A stretch of DNA of 64,000 bases from Gari tellinella (GCA_922989275.2 OV277866.1:53063246-53127245), one strand, 5' to 3'. Numbered from the stretch's first letter, positions 43,801-52,750 are shown. A program made the numbers and translations. Notes: a model not told the origin generated them from the letters alone.

Positions 43801-45429
43801 TTTTTAGCGCATTTCGTTTATTCCTACGCTGAAGAAAATAGTTCCAATTTATACTTTCATGAAAATATATTGTACGGAAAAATTTATTCATTCTAGCAGG
43901 TGGTTGCTTAAAGCAGGCTGAAAGTAAAGCAGAATGCGCCTTAAGGCGCATTCTACTTTACTTTCAACCTGCTTTAAGTAGTCACCTAATTTCAATTCTA
44001 GAAACAGGTTATTGGGTAATGTTTTAATGCCCATGATTTTTCAGAGAGTTGGGAGAGAACATGACAGATGAGGAACTACGAGCAATGATAGATGAGTTTG
44101 ACAGGGATGGAGATGGTGAGAGTAAGTAGTCAAGCATGTACAGGGCTCCTTCTCTACAACAACACTCAATGGGAGACAATTATATACAAATTACTAATTG
44201 ATTACAAGTATCTTTATACACGTACATGCACTTTCAATAATTTATAATTTGACTCATAGTTGTATATGTATAACACTGTTCATACCTTGATTGTATTTGG
44301 AGAAGACTCACATAGGCTTTGCCTGTTGTCCAATCCTTTTCTTCTGAATAGAATATTTTTTAAACTAATGGGAGACAAAGATTTTGTGCATTGTTCGGAG
44401 GGAGTTATTTTAGAGAGGGCAATTGGCTAACATTTGCAAACAGCTTGAATCCAGATCAGATGCCGATGCGGCATCTGATCTGAATTCAAGCTGTTTGTCA
44501 CTCGTCATTATTTTTTCTTCTCTCAAAATGTCTATTATATCTCTTTGAGGAAAACAGGAGACGAAAACTTTAAGCAGAAGATATAGCAACAGTAAGAGAG
44601 TTAGACATAAATGTCCTGTTTGGGGAACTGGGACAAGGGTCGTTGTGAGGAGGGAATCATTTTTGGAAGGGCTGTTGTATAGAGGGAGCACTGTATTTAA
44701 ATATGACTAAATACAGAACAGTAGAAACAACAGTTGTTGCAGATGAAAGCAGGTTGGAATGAAATAAAAACACCAGCAGAATGTGCATCAAGGCCTGCTT
44801 TAACCCATTTCCCCATGAATACGCCTTTTTATGCCTCTATTTTATTCATCCACTAAAAAAAATAGCTCCAATTTATACAGTCATGAATATGTATCATAAG
44901 AAATATTTCCTACATTTTGGCAGATGAGTGCTTAAAGCACGCTGAAAGTAAAGCAGAATACGCCATAAGGCGCATTCTGCTTTACTTTCAACCTGCTTTA
45001 AGTCGTCACCTACAGGGGTGTAAAATTCTACTGGCCCGCTCGTCAGGACGAGCAGGTTTTCTGATAATTTACAACAGAAACTAATAAGCAAATGTCATTA
45101 TTACCCAGCAGGGCGAGTAACAATTCTGAAAATTTTACACCCCTGAGTCCTATCTTCAAAACTAGAAAAAAGGCTATGGGTTCAGTTACCATCTGCCTGA
45201 ACTTAAAAAAATTTCTTATGATACATATTCATGACTATATAAATTTGATTTTTTTCTTCAGGGGGGGGGGGGATAACTTTAAGGCGAAAAAATGTGTATC
45301 TACCACTTAATGGGTTAAATTTGATTCAAATAATTTTGTGTTCTAGTTTACATTCTGAATCAATAAATTTTGTTCCCCTTTTCAGTTAACGAAAATGAAT
45401 TCCTTGCCATAATGACAGGAGACACGTAA
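34825..45429 (+). CDS. CETN3: Centrin-3, complete, six coding exons
   Basis: Calcium-binding EF-hand protein of centrioles and basal bodies. Exons: 34825-34841, 37632-37767, 40275-40389, 41927-42041, 44045-44121, 45386-45429 (TAA). The sum is 504 nt, 167 residues, the same length as vertebrate centrin-3. The first exon is only 17 nt (Met-Ser-Leu-Gly-Leu-Arg, Arg split by the intron) and was recognised because it supplies the family N-terminus in the right phase. EF-hand loops: residues 38-49 ([12 protein letters not shown], canonical), 74-85 ([12 protein letters not shown]), 111-122 ([12 protein letters not shown], Asn at position 12, as in the family), 147-158 (DRDGDGEINENE, canonical). A basic KSKKKRKR stretch (13-20) precedes EF1. 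Wording is nearly that of CETN3 and not of CETN1/2. No lesions. Introns carry many repeats, several ending just before splice acceptors. Confidence 0.97.
35330..35735 (-). repeat. Two tRNA-derived SINE copies in tandem
   Basis: On the minus strand the copy at about 35655-35735 reads GCCCAGATAGCTCAGTCCGT (A box) then GAGGGTTCGTGTCCCAC (B box), followed by CTAGGGC which pairs only partly with the 5' arm. A second, more decayed copy (CAGTCCCACCTAGGGC) lies at about 35455-35535. Both lack a sound acceptor stem, so they are SINE heads and not tRNA genes. In CETN3 intron 1. Confidence 0.65.
35865..36060. repeat. Degenerate family C MITE
   Basis: GTCTTGTGACATTTCTTTGG / CCAAAGAGATGTTATAAGAC stem of the family C centre; termini eroded. 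Confidence 0.55.
36052..36416 (+). repeat. ~365-bp repeat block containing a family A MITE, copy 1
   Basis: GTTCAGTAAAGGAGTCGATG at the left and CTGAACAAGCTACAGGT at the right, with a MITE inside. The same block with the same MITE insertion point is at 55772-56135. Confidence 0.8.
36111..36339. mobile_element. Family A MITE inside the repeat block
   Basis: CAGTGGAGAACATG ... GTTTTCTCTACTG with TA flanks; foldback 36213-36279. Shares the changed phrase TTATTTGGAAAGAAAACG with the copy at 55829-56063. Confidence 0.85.
36405..36475 (+). repeat. Possible tRNA-derived fragment
   Basis: GGTCTGTAGCTCAATGGTCA resembles a tRNA 5' half with A box, and GGTTACAAATTC resembles a decayed B box. Weak. Confidence 0.3.
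36815..37085 (-). pseudogene. 3' end of a non-LTR retrotransposon ORF2, decayed
   Basis: On the minus strand: [14 protein letters not shown], a stop, then [30 protein letters not shown] and, after a frameshift, [19 protein letters not shown]. This is the same family as 16806-17138. It lies antisense in CETN3 intron 1. Confidence 0.75.
37348..37599. mobile_element. B2 MITE next to CETN3 exon 2
   Basis: TTAACCCTTTACCTCATAG ... GGGGGAATGGGTTAA. Core palindrome AAGCAGGCTGAAAGTAAAGC / GCTTTACTTTCAACCTGCTT. The right end is 32 bp before the exon at 37632. Confidence 0.85.
37815..39510. repeat. 30-bp satellite array in CETN3 intron 2
   Basis: Unit about CTGAGCCTACAGTATATTAC + ACTACTATAT, more than 40 copies. 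The outermost units (37825-37860 and 39445-39500) are inverted relative to the array. From about 38760 to 39310 a 197-bp higher-order unit is visible (ACTATATAGTATCTGAACC near 38861 and 39058; TGCTATGTCTG at 38954 and 39151). Because 30 is a multiple of three, both strands show long meaningless ORFs. Confidence 0.95.
38514..38755. mobile_element. TAATTACA-rich MITE inserted in the satellite
   Basis: Starts GTGCTGGGGTAATTAAAAAT and ends TAATTGACCCAGGTCTG, with an interior of TGTAATTGTAATTAATT repetition. The ends resemble hAT-type MITEs (inference). The 30-bp array resumes on both sides. Confidence 0.65.
39665..39857. mobile_element. TA-flanked MITE, family D
   Basis: CAGTCGAACTTCGATATCTC ... 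ATATCGAAGTTCAACTG, with TTTCAAAGTTAAAACGTGGC / GCCACGTTTTCACTTTGAAA in the centre. Confidence 0.85.
40006..40255. mobile_element. B2 MITE next to CETN3 exon 3
   Basis: TTAACCCTTTACTCCATAC ... TGGGAGAATGGGCTAA. Core palindrome around TACCCTCAAGATGCATTCTG. The right end is 19 bp before the exon at 40275, so it supplies or abuts the polypyrimidine tract. Confidence 0.8.
40434..40622. mobile_element. Family I foldback MITE, complete
   Basis: GGCTCCAGATAAAAGGG ... CCCCTTATCTGGAGTTC. Centre TCATTAGAATTGTCTCGAAG / GAGACTATTCTAATGAGTAG. It lies 45 bp after CETN3 exon 3. Confidence 0.65.
40961..41379 (+). mobile_element. TTTTTATGCCC/CTTGTTT-family element
   Basis: Starts TTTTTATGCCCTCCGTCCGT, repeats the phrase GATTTTACCGTTTCGTCTAG twice inside, and ends CCACCGGGGGCATAA... 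then CATTCTTGTTT. Terminal palindrome ATGCCC/GGGCAT. Sister copy 42602-43073. Confidence 0.75.
41321..41877 (+). repeat. Two-copy tandem duplication, ~272 and ~285 bp
   Basis: Unit from TTATATTGTCAAGGATGCCA to CTGGGCAGAAA, repeated at 41593 with few differences (an extra GTCAGAAA is one). The second copy ends 49 bp before CETN3 exon 4. The first unit contains the 3' end of the element at 40961-41379, so the duplication post-dates that insertion. An inner foldback pairs GGGTTTATTCCCAGCTGG with TCAGCTAGGAATAAATCC. Confidence 0.9.
42320..42484. mobile_element. TA-flanked MITE, family D, shortened
   Basis: CAGTCAAACTTTGATATCTC ... ATATCGAAGTTCAACTG. Part of the right inner arm is deleted after ACGTGGC. 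Confidence 0.8.
42602..43073 (+). mobile_element. TTTTTATGCCC/CTTGTTT-family element
   Basis: TTTTTATGCCCCCAGCATCG start, GTCCGTCCGTCC stretch, two internal GATTTTACCGTTTCGTCTAG phrases, end CACCGGGGGCATAAGCG ... CGCAGTCTTGTTT. No coding capacity. Confidence 0.8.
43520..43770. mobile_element. B2 MITE
   Basis: TTAACCCATAACCACATAAC ... GGGGGAAAAGGTTA with core AAGCAGGCTGAAAGTTAAGC / CTTACTTTCAACC. Followed within a few bases by another copy. Confidence 0.75.
43776..44019. mobile_element. B2 MITE next to CETN3 exon 5
   Basis: TTAACCCTTTCCCCAATAAA ... AACAGGTTATTGGGTAA, with the well-kept palindrome AAGCAGGCTGAAAGTAAAGC / CTTTACTTTCAACCTGCTTT. The right end is 25 bp before the exon at 44045. 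Confidence 0.85.
44436..44498. repeat. Isolated GCAAACAG-type foldback
   Basis: GCAAACAGCTTGAATCCAGA / TCTGAATTCAAGCTGTTTG around GATGCCGATGCGGCATC. No flanking TIRs recognised. Confidence 0.8.
44800..45318. mobile_element. B2 MITE (one and a half copies) with nested hAT-like MITE
   Basis: TTAACCCATTTCCCCATGAA at the left. Core AAGCACGCTGAAAGTAAAGC / CTTTACTTTCAACCTGCTTT. A nested element sits at 45016-45146, the first right end is near 45182, and then a further half copy ends CACTTAATGGGTTAA at 45318. It ends 67 bp before CETN3 exon 6. A G-run of 11 lies at about 45262-45272. Confidence 0.75.
45016..45146. mobile_element. hAT-like MITE nested in a B2 MITE
   Basis: CAGGGGTGTAAAATTCTACT ... 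CTGAAAATTTTACACCCCTG. The host B2 phrase (GTCACCTA...CTATCTTCAAAACTAG) is interrupted, with an imperfect 8-bp duplication possible. Confidence 0.75.
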
Positions 45430-45709
45430 CAACAGTGCTGGATCTAGAAATAACTAAGGACCTTTCGTAGATACCACTGTGTAGAAGAATGTCTATAGAT
45501 GAAGAATAGATCTGTTATTTGTGGGACCAATATCACTTCACGACATCCATGTGCACGGGTCACACAATAGCATTCACACGACTGTAGTGACTATTACGTG
45601 TGACACTATACAGGGAGACACAAGCCATACAGGAGATTCCTGAAGCAAACTGTGATGAAACTATATATGTCATCCATCACATTGACCTTATCATACACAT
45701 CAGACATCA

Positions 45710-45949
45710 GGGGCCCGTTTCATAAAACTTCTTACGACAAATGTTGTCGTAAGTCAAATCTTTAAAATACATCATTTCTTATTCCTCTATCTAATCCTGT
45801 CTTGTGACATCTTTTTGGAATCGTCTTGAAAAGACGATTCCAAAAAGATGTCACAAGACAGGATTAGATGGAGAAAGAAATAATTATTGAGACTTTTATA
45901 ATCTGACTTACGACAATATTTGTTGTACGAAGTTTTATGAAACGGGCCC
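45710..45949. mobile_element. Family C MITE
   Basis: GGGGCCCGTTTCATAAAAC ... GTTTTATGAAACGGGCCC; centre GACATCTTTTTGGAATCGTC / GACGATTCCAAAAAGATGTC. It falls in the likely CETN3 3' flank, 280 bp after the stop. Confidence 0.9.
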
Positions 45950-45963
45950 AAGGTTTTAAGGAG

Positions 45964-46072
45964 TTAAGTTGAGTCTGAGATCGTTCACAAGCATTTGATA
46001 GGTCTTATTTGAGCTTTTGCTCAAATCTGACCAATCAAATGCTTGTGAACAATTCTAGACTCAACTCAAACT
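45964..46072. repeat. Foldback, GAGTTNAGTCTGAG type
   Basis: GAGTTGAGTCTGAGATCGTT / AACAATTCTAGACTCAACTC-like arms, centre TTTGAGCTTTTGCTCAAA. A relative is at 56777-56880. Confidence 0.7.
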
Positions 46073-46259
46073 CTTTATAATTGTGGACCCAAGGCTCCAG
46101 ATAAGAGTGGTTTAACTGAAAGTTTCCAACATTTTCTACGTAACTTCTTCAAGCTAACCATCTTGTGTTACCACTCATTAGAATCGTCTCAAAGAGACTT
46201 TATTATTGCCCTGTTGAAAGTTACTTACTTTTGCAAATTTGGTGAAGCTTGTGTTAAAA

Positions 46260-46583
46260 GCTTTACATGACCAAGCTTGGGTGGTAACACCTAGTATCGT
46301 GGAAAGTTTGAGTCAAAGCATGGAGCTCATGCACTTACTCGGCTAGCGTCTAGGCAAGGAATCATTCAGGCATCTTATGTGAGGCCTGCACCTAATATTT
46401 GATAGCTTGGTTAGTAATACCCATTGAAAAACCTATTGAGATCTATTATGTAAGGGCCTCTATTCAAAGCTTCAGATAACTGTACCGTTACCTCCACAAT
46501 TTTGTCATGATCTACCTGTATTTTGACATGTAGTGAATATAATGGGGGGTGAATCAATGAATGGACTGGCTTAATGTCTTTAA
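46260..46583 (+). repeat. ~320-bp dispersed repeat, copy 2
   Basis: Same sequence and orientation as 20096-20416, from CATGACCAAGCTTGGGTGGT to GAATCAATGAATGGACTGGC. Confidence 0.7.
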
Positions 46584-46748
46584 GCAAACTACTTTATCAG
46601 TTTATGAGAATGCCAGAAGATAGGTAAAGGCGTTTGATGGCTTAATGTAAAATGAAGTAATGCAGATAGCCTTGAAATGAAAGGAACTGTTTGCTTTCCT
46701 CTCATCAAGCATTAATTAGCTGTCTTAAAAAGACGAACATTGCATCTT

Positions 46749-47001
46749 TTAACCCATTACCCCATAGCCTGTTTCTCATTTTGAAAATAGGTGACTACTT
46801 AAAGCAGGTTGAAAGAAAAGCAGAATGTGCCTTAAGGCACATTCTGCTTTTCTTTCAGCCAGCTTTAAGCTATTATCTGCTAGAATATAGAAAATATTTC
46901 TTATGATTCTTATTTGTAAATGTATAAATTGGAACTATTTTCTTCAGAGGCGGAATAAATCAAAGGCGAAAAAAGGCGTATTTATGGGGATAATGGGTTA
47001 A
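46749..47001. mobile_element. B2 MITE
   Basis: TTAACCCATTACCCCATAGC ... TATGGGGATAATGGGTTAA; core AAGCAGGTTGAAAGAAAAGC / GCTTTTCTTTCAGCCAGCTT. Confidence 0.85.
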
Positions 47002-47284
47002 AGCAATGTTTAACCCAAGTTTGATGATAGTTGTAGCTATTACAGGGAAGATGACGTAGCATTAGTTCTGTTTTTAGATGTGATACAGAGAAGGAAATGT
47101 CAAACATAAAGAAGAGCTTATTTTGTCTTCAAAGTCAGCATTGAATGTCAGTATTGTTTGAAAAAGACAGCTCATTTTAATTTTATTTTCAGCTTATTTC
47201 ACCAAAGAACAGTGTATGCTATCTTGCAAGATTCTGTAGTTTGCCAAAATTGAGAACTGTTATGTCCATTTGGAATGATAAATA

Positions 47285-47426
47285 GTAAAACCTCTCTATA
47301 ACAACCACTAAAGTACGATAATTTATTAGGTATTTTCGACAGGTGACTGCTTAAAGCAAGGTTATAGTAAAACCGAAAGCTCCAATTAGCCCTGGCTTTA
47401 GTGGCCGTTATAGAGAGGTTTTACTG
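47285..47426. mobile_element. TA-flanked MITE, family F
   Basis: GTAAAACCTCTCTATAAC ... GTTATAGAGAGGTTTTACTG with TA on both sides and an inner stem AAAGCAAGG / CCTGGCTTT. Confidence 0.8.
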
Positions 47427-47755
47427 TATTGTGAAAATTAGTTCAACATAGTTGGAATGAGAAGGGGGTTTGTTGAGAAAAAAATCAGAAGAGATGACGA
47501 AAACATCTATTCAGAGAGGTTTTTTAAAATCCAGCATTCTGACAATTTAATTGAATTCATTACCAAATATGATTTATGACTTGTAAATATGCTTAAAGCA
47601 TTAATTAATGTTTTATTTGCATGTTCCATTTATAAGCAACGTTGTTGAAGGGCCTTTGTCTCATTATCCCAAACCATATAACCTTGTATATTATGTTTGC
47701 ATGTATTGGGTATAATTGAGTCATGAAGTTTGTCTGACTGATATAACACTTGTTA

Positions 47756-47990
47756 CAGTGGAGAATCTGTTATTATTTCCCAATAAACCCGTTTACGCTA
47801 AAACTATTATTTGCAGTGCAAACAGTCTGGAGCCAGATCAGACGCCGGGTAACCCGGCGTCTGATCAGGCTCCAAACTGTTTGCCACCAAGATAAACAAG
47901 AATTATCAGAATTGTCCAAAAGTTGTTCTTTTCTACGATTTAGTGCTTTACGTTTGCGTTTAAAGGGAAAGAATAACAGATTCTTCACTG
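47756..47990. mobile_element. Family A MITE, first of a tandem pair
   Basis: CAGTGGAGAATCTG ... CAGATTCTTCACTG; foldback 47818-47884. Separated from the next copy only by TA. Confidence 0.85.
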
Positions 47991-47992
47991 TA

Positions 47993-48254
47993 CAGTAGAG
48001 AAGATGTTATTCTTTCCCAATAAACATACTAGTGAATGCTAAACCAATTCCATTGAAAACAGTTTGGAGCCAGATCAGACACTGGGTAACCAGGAGTCTG
48101 ACCAGGCTCCAAACTCTTTGCCATTCAAATTAACATGAGTCTTCAGAATGGTAAAACATGTTTAAGTTTCTACATTATATTCTAATTATTGCAATGATTT
48201 TGCATTTCATTTGCAACTGAAATTAAAATGGAATGAATAATATGTTCTCCACTG
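47993..48254. mobile_element. Family A MITE, second of a tandem pair
   Basis: CAGTAGAGAAGATG ... ATGTTCTCCACTG; foldback about 48057-48122. More diverged than its neighbour, so the pair came from two insertions and not from a recent duplication. Confidence 0.8.
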
Positions 48255-48544
48255 TAATTGAGCCATGACAATGTGTATGTCTGATATAACACTTGTTATA
48301 ATGGTCAAACTGGTGTAAAATAGCCAATCCAAAGAAGGTGTTTGGATGCACCGATAGTTCACACATGTGGCAGGTTACTGGAGGAAAAATGACAATTTAC
48401 AAATTTCCTGGATTAACCCATTGAAATACAACAAACTCTCCCTATGGGCTTGTTGAAAGATTTCATTATAGATATACAAGGTTCATCTAAAGACACAGCA
48501 GTTGTTCTCCATACAGCAGATCCTTTTATATCAAATTTGGAATC

Positions 48545-48610
48545 GGCAAACAGAGTAGACCCTGATGACGTGCCGCTTGGGCAACATCTCATCAGGGTCT
48601 ACACTGTTTG
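48545..48610. repeat. GCAAACAG-type foldback
   Basis: GCAAACAGAGTAGACCCTGA / TCAGGGTCTACACTGTTTG with an asymmetric centre GACGTGCCGCTTGGGCAACA. Confidence 0.7.
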
Positions 48611-48657
48611 TCAATGTATTCTTTAGTAGACAAGAGGCGTAAATGGGTTGAGTGGGC

Positions 48658-48800
48658 TCCAGATAAGGGGGGGGGGACTCAACAAAACCAATATTTTCTC
48701 AATTATTTTAGCACCAAATCCTTGGAGAAGATTCTTATGAGTAGTGACACCATAGGGTTTAAGCAGAAATAAAGATTTTAGTTTTTGATTTAATCCCCTT
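48658..48800. repeat. Family I MITE, partial
   Basis: GGCTCCAGATAAGGGGGG and GATTCTTATGAGTAGTGACA match the family I element at 40434-40622. Confidence 0.5.
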
Positions 48801-48809
48801 AAATACTCT

Positions 48810-50200
48810 TTAGAGGAATTGTGTTGTAGGAGATTTTTGCTTTACTTTTATCTTGGTTTAAGATTTCTGCCTTGATGCCAAAAAACCTACTTCAGCTTAA
48901 AAAAGGGGGATTTCTATCATAATACATGAAAATGAGACTTTCAATCAATAATATACAGACTTTTACACTGCTTTTTAAGAATACTGTAGCATTTATTATT
49001 GAGCAATTTGTCTTAAGGCATTACAAATAGGTATCAAGCCCATTGCTGTATTTGAATTGTGACATCTGATACAGACTATACTCTTCGCAGGTGTAGTTTA
49101 ACAACTTTTAGACAGACCTATGATAGCAAAGGCTGAAATAGATCTTCATTGTTTACATAGATTAAATACCTGTTTTGTGATGACCAAGCTATGGGTAGTT
49201 GTCAGTAGAGATAAATGCTTATTGTTGGGTAAAATAATGCAGTAAGCTTCTATTGGAGGTTTCTGTATAATTTTTTTCTTTCAGTAACACGATTCAGCAG
49301 CCATGCTACTCCACTAAAGGCTCCTTTAACACAGTATTGACTGTATTTTGTATGTTTTGTGTTGTTTGTTTCTTGTTAGATATGAAATATTTATATGTGA
49401 ATACTCTGTGTGTGTGTTGCTAGTTAGGAGATATTGTTATTGTTTTATTGAAGAACTGGAGAGGTGCAGTGATATTTAAAGGCAGGTAATTGTTTAATAC
49501 AGGGCACATGTAATGCAGAAAGCTTCCATAGGAACTTTTGCCCTGCATGCTCTCGCAAAATAAATCTCCCTGTTAGTTGCTTGTTTTATGGTTTCAAGGT
49601 AAACCTGAAATAAAGAAAAGTGTATACATTCAAGTCTATGTCAAGTGACCATTCACCTAAAACTAGGGAGAACTGTTAGGACAGATGGCTGCCTAAGGCA
49701 AAATGAAGAAACTTTGAAAGCTTCAAAAGAAATTCTGCATTACTTTCTGCCCTTATTTATCAAGTATCTGTTTCAAAAGTTGCAAAGACTGTCTGTGTGT
49801 CTTTCTTACATCCAGTTGAACTGTTAGTGAGTAATATTTCCCCAATACGACCTATTTAGCAAGGATCATCGTACAACATAGCCACTTCTCTAGTTCTGGT
49901 ACTAAATTAATGAAATTTTTGTTCACTTTTTTCCTGGCAAAAGGATGATATCCGGTTTATTTGTAATATCCAAAAGTCACCCCAGGAAAGTCTCGAGTTA
50001 GCAATATATTTAGTACAAGCATTTGTCACTTTGAGCTGTTTTGATTTCTTGTACCCTTTGCAAACCTGTTCTTAAATATATATTTATGTATATTTCTACT
50101 TTTTATACTATGCTAATGAGAGATTCCAATATAAAAAAGAAAATAATGACTTGGTATTTTTGTTTATTTTTCTGCATCCAATCTTACAGCATAGTCCTGT
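48810..50200. other. Intergenic, nothing recognised
   Basis: AT-rich sequence. An AATAAA near 49608 could belong to a long 3' UTR, but nothing links it to CETN3. Confidence 0.4.
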
Positions 50201-50205
50201 GATTA

Positions 50206-50448
50206 CAGTTGAGAAAATGTATTTTCTTTCCCAATTAGAGTGTTTGCGCAAGAAGTATTATTGCTGGTTCAAATAGTTTGGAGTAAGGTCAGATGCCAGG
50301 TAACCCAGCAGTTGATCAGGCTGCAAACTGTTTGCCACTCAGATTAGAATCCATTGTGAGAAATTTCAAAATGTTGTAATTTTCTACATTTGTGTGTGTT
50401 TTTGTTTAGTATGTGCATAAATAAGTAAGAATAAAGTCTCCCCCACTG
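50206..50448. mobile_element. Family A MITE, strongly diverged
   Basis: CAGTTGAGAAAATG ... GTCTCCCCCACTG with TA flanks; foldback about 50268-50334 with many mismatches. Confidence 0.75.
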
Positions 50449-50597
50449 TATGAGACATATGGCAGATTAAATCCGGCTGAAATGTCCGCTTTAATGATAG
50501 CTTAAATACAGCTTGGTTCTTACAACATTATATAACAAATAGAGTATTGCTCAACCAATACATGTCCCCTGCAGGCAAATGGTGAACCACTACGAAA

Positions 50598-51040
50598 CTT
50601 TAACCCATAACTGCATAGACTTTTTTACACCTTTAAATAATTCCTTCTCTGAAGAAAGAAGTACCATTTATATGGTCATAAATATGCAGGATAAGAAACG
50701 GTTTCTACATTCTACAGTGGAGAAAAAGTTATTCTTTCCCGTTTAAACGCAAACGTACGCAAAACACTAAAACGTACAAAAGTGCAACTTTTGGACAATT
50801 CTGATAATTCATGTTTATCTTGGTGGCAAACAGTTTGGAGCCTGATCAGACGCCGGGTAACCGGTCTGGCTCCAAACTGTTTGCATTGCAAATAATAGTT
50901 TTAGCGTAAACGCGTTTATTGGGAAAGAATAACACATTCTCCACTGTAGCAGATGGTAACTTTCACCTGGCTGAAAGAAAATCAGAATTGGCCACTGGGT
51001 GCATTCTGCTTTCCTTTCAGCCTATGGCAACTGCAGCATG
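50598..51040. mobile_element. B2 MITE interrupted by a family A MITE
   Basis: TTAACCCATAACTGCATAG at the left. The B2 phrase ATTC-TA-GCAGATGG is split exactly at TA by the element at 50715-50946. The right side continues with GCTGAAAGAAAATCAGAATT / GCATTCTGCTTTCCTTTCAG. Confidence 0.8.
50715..50946. mobile_element. Family A MITE nested in a B2 MITE
   Basis: CAGTGGAGAAAAAG ... ACATTCTCCACTG; TA at both edges is the duplicated target. Foldback about 50826-50882, with part of the right arm's inner section missing. Confidence 0.85.
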
Positions 51041-51069
51041 GTAGAAAGGTATGCTTTATGTCAGCTACA

Positions 51070-51293
51070 TACACTCAGTGCAAAAAGAAACGCACAGTGT
51101 TCTGCCTGGGGTAATCAATGTTAAAAAAGGGAGGTTTTTTATTGCATTGGTAGCATCACAACCTATACAAATCAGTACGGTGTTTTAAACAGGATGTATC
51201 TTGAGATATGGTCTTAGTATTCTAATTGTCTGCAATAAACGTCTCTTAATCTGCGCCTGAGCACGATGTGCGTTTCTTTTTGCACTGAGTGTA
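51070..51293. mobile_element. MITE with CACTCAGTGCAAAAAGAAAC termini
   Basis: ACACTCAGTGCAAAAAGAAA / TTTCTTTTTGCACTGAGTGT flanked by TA. The interior has no long foldback or ORF. Termini of this wording occur in Tc1/mariner-type MITEs of several animal groups (recalled, not checked). Confidence 0.8.
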
Positions 51294-51399
51294 TGCTGAA
51301 CAAGTTATTAATGGACAAGGGAACTTTTGACTGCATCCGCATTGCCATGTTTCCCCCAACCAAAGCCATGCTTGAATACTCAGTTCGTACTGTAAAGCT

Positions 51400-51600
51400 C
51401 TTCCCTAGCTGACAATGCCTAATTTGCCTGGGGAAGCCTTCCAGCTGGCTTGCGGAACGTCGGTGGTTCTACCCAGTTGTCGATTTGTGTCTGAAACAGC
51501 GCATAAAGGGCTTCTGGGTGTCTTCCTCCACCTGTAATAAGCTGGACGTTGCGATATGACTATGTACTACTCTTAAAAGCTACATAAAATCCAAACAAAT
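51400..51600 (+). repeat. tRNA-derived SINE copy, headless
   Basis: GAAGCCTTCCAGCTGGCTTG, TCGGTGGTTCTACCCAG, CTTCCTCCACCTGTAATAAG and a tail GCTACATAAAATCC. Best preserved of the three copies in the window. Confidence 0.65.
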
Positions 51601-52580
51601 CAAATCTAATTTGCCTGGCAAATCTATTGCCGGAATTTCCTTTCTGGTAGTGCAATAGTTCTTCTGCTCAGGAGCAATAACCATTTCAACTACATACTGT
51701 ACCTGTAACATTCTAAATATTGCTACACGTGAACCATCTAAATCCAAAACGGATGGATCCGTCACATTGGGCAGTTCCAATATAGGAGCAGATACAGTGG
51801 AGAAAACGTTATTCTTTCCCAATAAACGCGTTTACGTTAAAACTATTATTTCTATTGCAAACAGTTTGGAGCCAGATCAGAAGCCGGGTAACCCGGCGTC
51901 TGAACAGGCTCCAAACTGTTTGCCACCAAGATAAACATGAATTATCAGAATTGTCCAAAAGTTGCACTTTTCTACGTTTTTGTGCTTTGCGTTTGCATTT
52001 AAACGGGAAAGAATAACAGTTTCTCCACTGTATTAGAATGTTCCTTACGACTGAAAAGGCTTCTTGCTCCTCAGAACCAAATCTCTCCCCGATAGGGCAT
52101 GCACAGACTTAGCTAATTCAACAGAATCTTTAATGAAAGTCCTAGGCCTAGGAATCTTTTCACATCGTTACAGGATACTTCTATATTGACCATTCCGCCG
52201 CTATATCCGAGTCATTGGAAGTCATGTTCAATATTTCCCCCACATATATATCTGCACGTAAAGCCATTCAGTCTCCTTTTGAAAGAAAACAAAATCTTGG
52301 CGTAACTTTTAGCATCTCCCATATTTCGATCAGGCTCTCGAAATAGTCTTCAAAACTTCTTCCTATAATCGGAATATCATCCAAGAAGACAAAGACATGT
52401 TCCATGAAAACATCTCAATAGAAGATTGACAGCCCTTGAAAAGGTTTCAAAGGCTTTGAACAAACCAAAACCCGTTTTGCTCAAAGAGATCAGATGTTGG
52501 GTAAGCCGTCTTTTCGCGATATTCTTCCTTGACACGTACTTGCCAGTAAGAAGAGTTAGTATCTAGTTTCAGGGTTGCCA
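51590..52580 (-). pseudogene. Ty3/gypsy pol relic (reverse transcriptase to RNase H)
   Basis: On the minus strand, from about 52575 down: LDTNSSYWQVRVKEEYREKT, FLDD plus SFEDYFESL in shifted frames, then FIKDSVELAKSVHALSGRD, PILELPNVTDPSVLDLDGS, and KNYCTTRKEIPAI (RNase H region). These follow the order RT, connection, RNase H of Ty3/gypsy pol. Several stops and frameshifts; no LTRs, protease or integrase recognised. A family A MITE (51795-52030) sits inside between the RT and RNase H parts. Confidence 0.8.
51795..52030. mobile_element. Family A MITE nested in the Ty3/gypsy relic
   Basis: CAGTGGAGAAAACG ... AGTTTCTCCACTG with TA on both sides; foldback about 51859-51923. It interrupts the retrotransposon just before its Ser-Ala-Pro-Ile-Leu motif. 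Confidence 0.9.
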
Positions 52581-52649
52581 TAAGTTGATATCATAAAAAT
52601 CCTAAGTTTTCAAAGTTTAAAATTTTCAAGCGCGATTTTACTAACACAT

Positions 52650-52750
52650 ACCTTTACCCCATAGTCTGTTTCTAGTTTTGGAAGGTACACGGATACTTAA
52701 AACAGGTTAAAAGTAACATCTGCTAGGATATCGGAAAATCCGGAGAAATG
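52650..52750. repeat. B2 MITE fragment
   Basis: TACCTTTACCCCATAGTCTG and AAAACAGGTTAAAAG, then TCTGCTAGGATATCGG; the core palindrome is lost. A similar fragment with the same flanks (GGGCTGCCATAAGTTGAT ... CGGAGAAATGGCAGCCCTG) lies at 53450-53660, so a larger unit was duplicated. Confidence 0.6.

Noticed and set aside
51580..51822. 80-codon minus-strand ORF as a gene
   Set aside because: It is the RNase H part of the Ty3/gypsy relic running into a MITE; the first residues come from the MITE.
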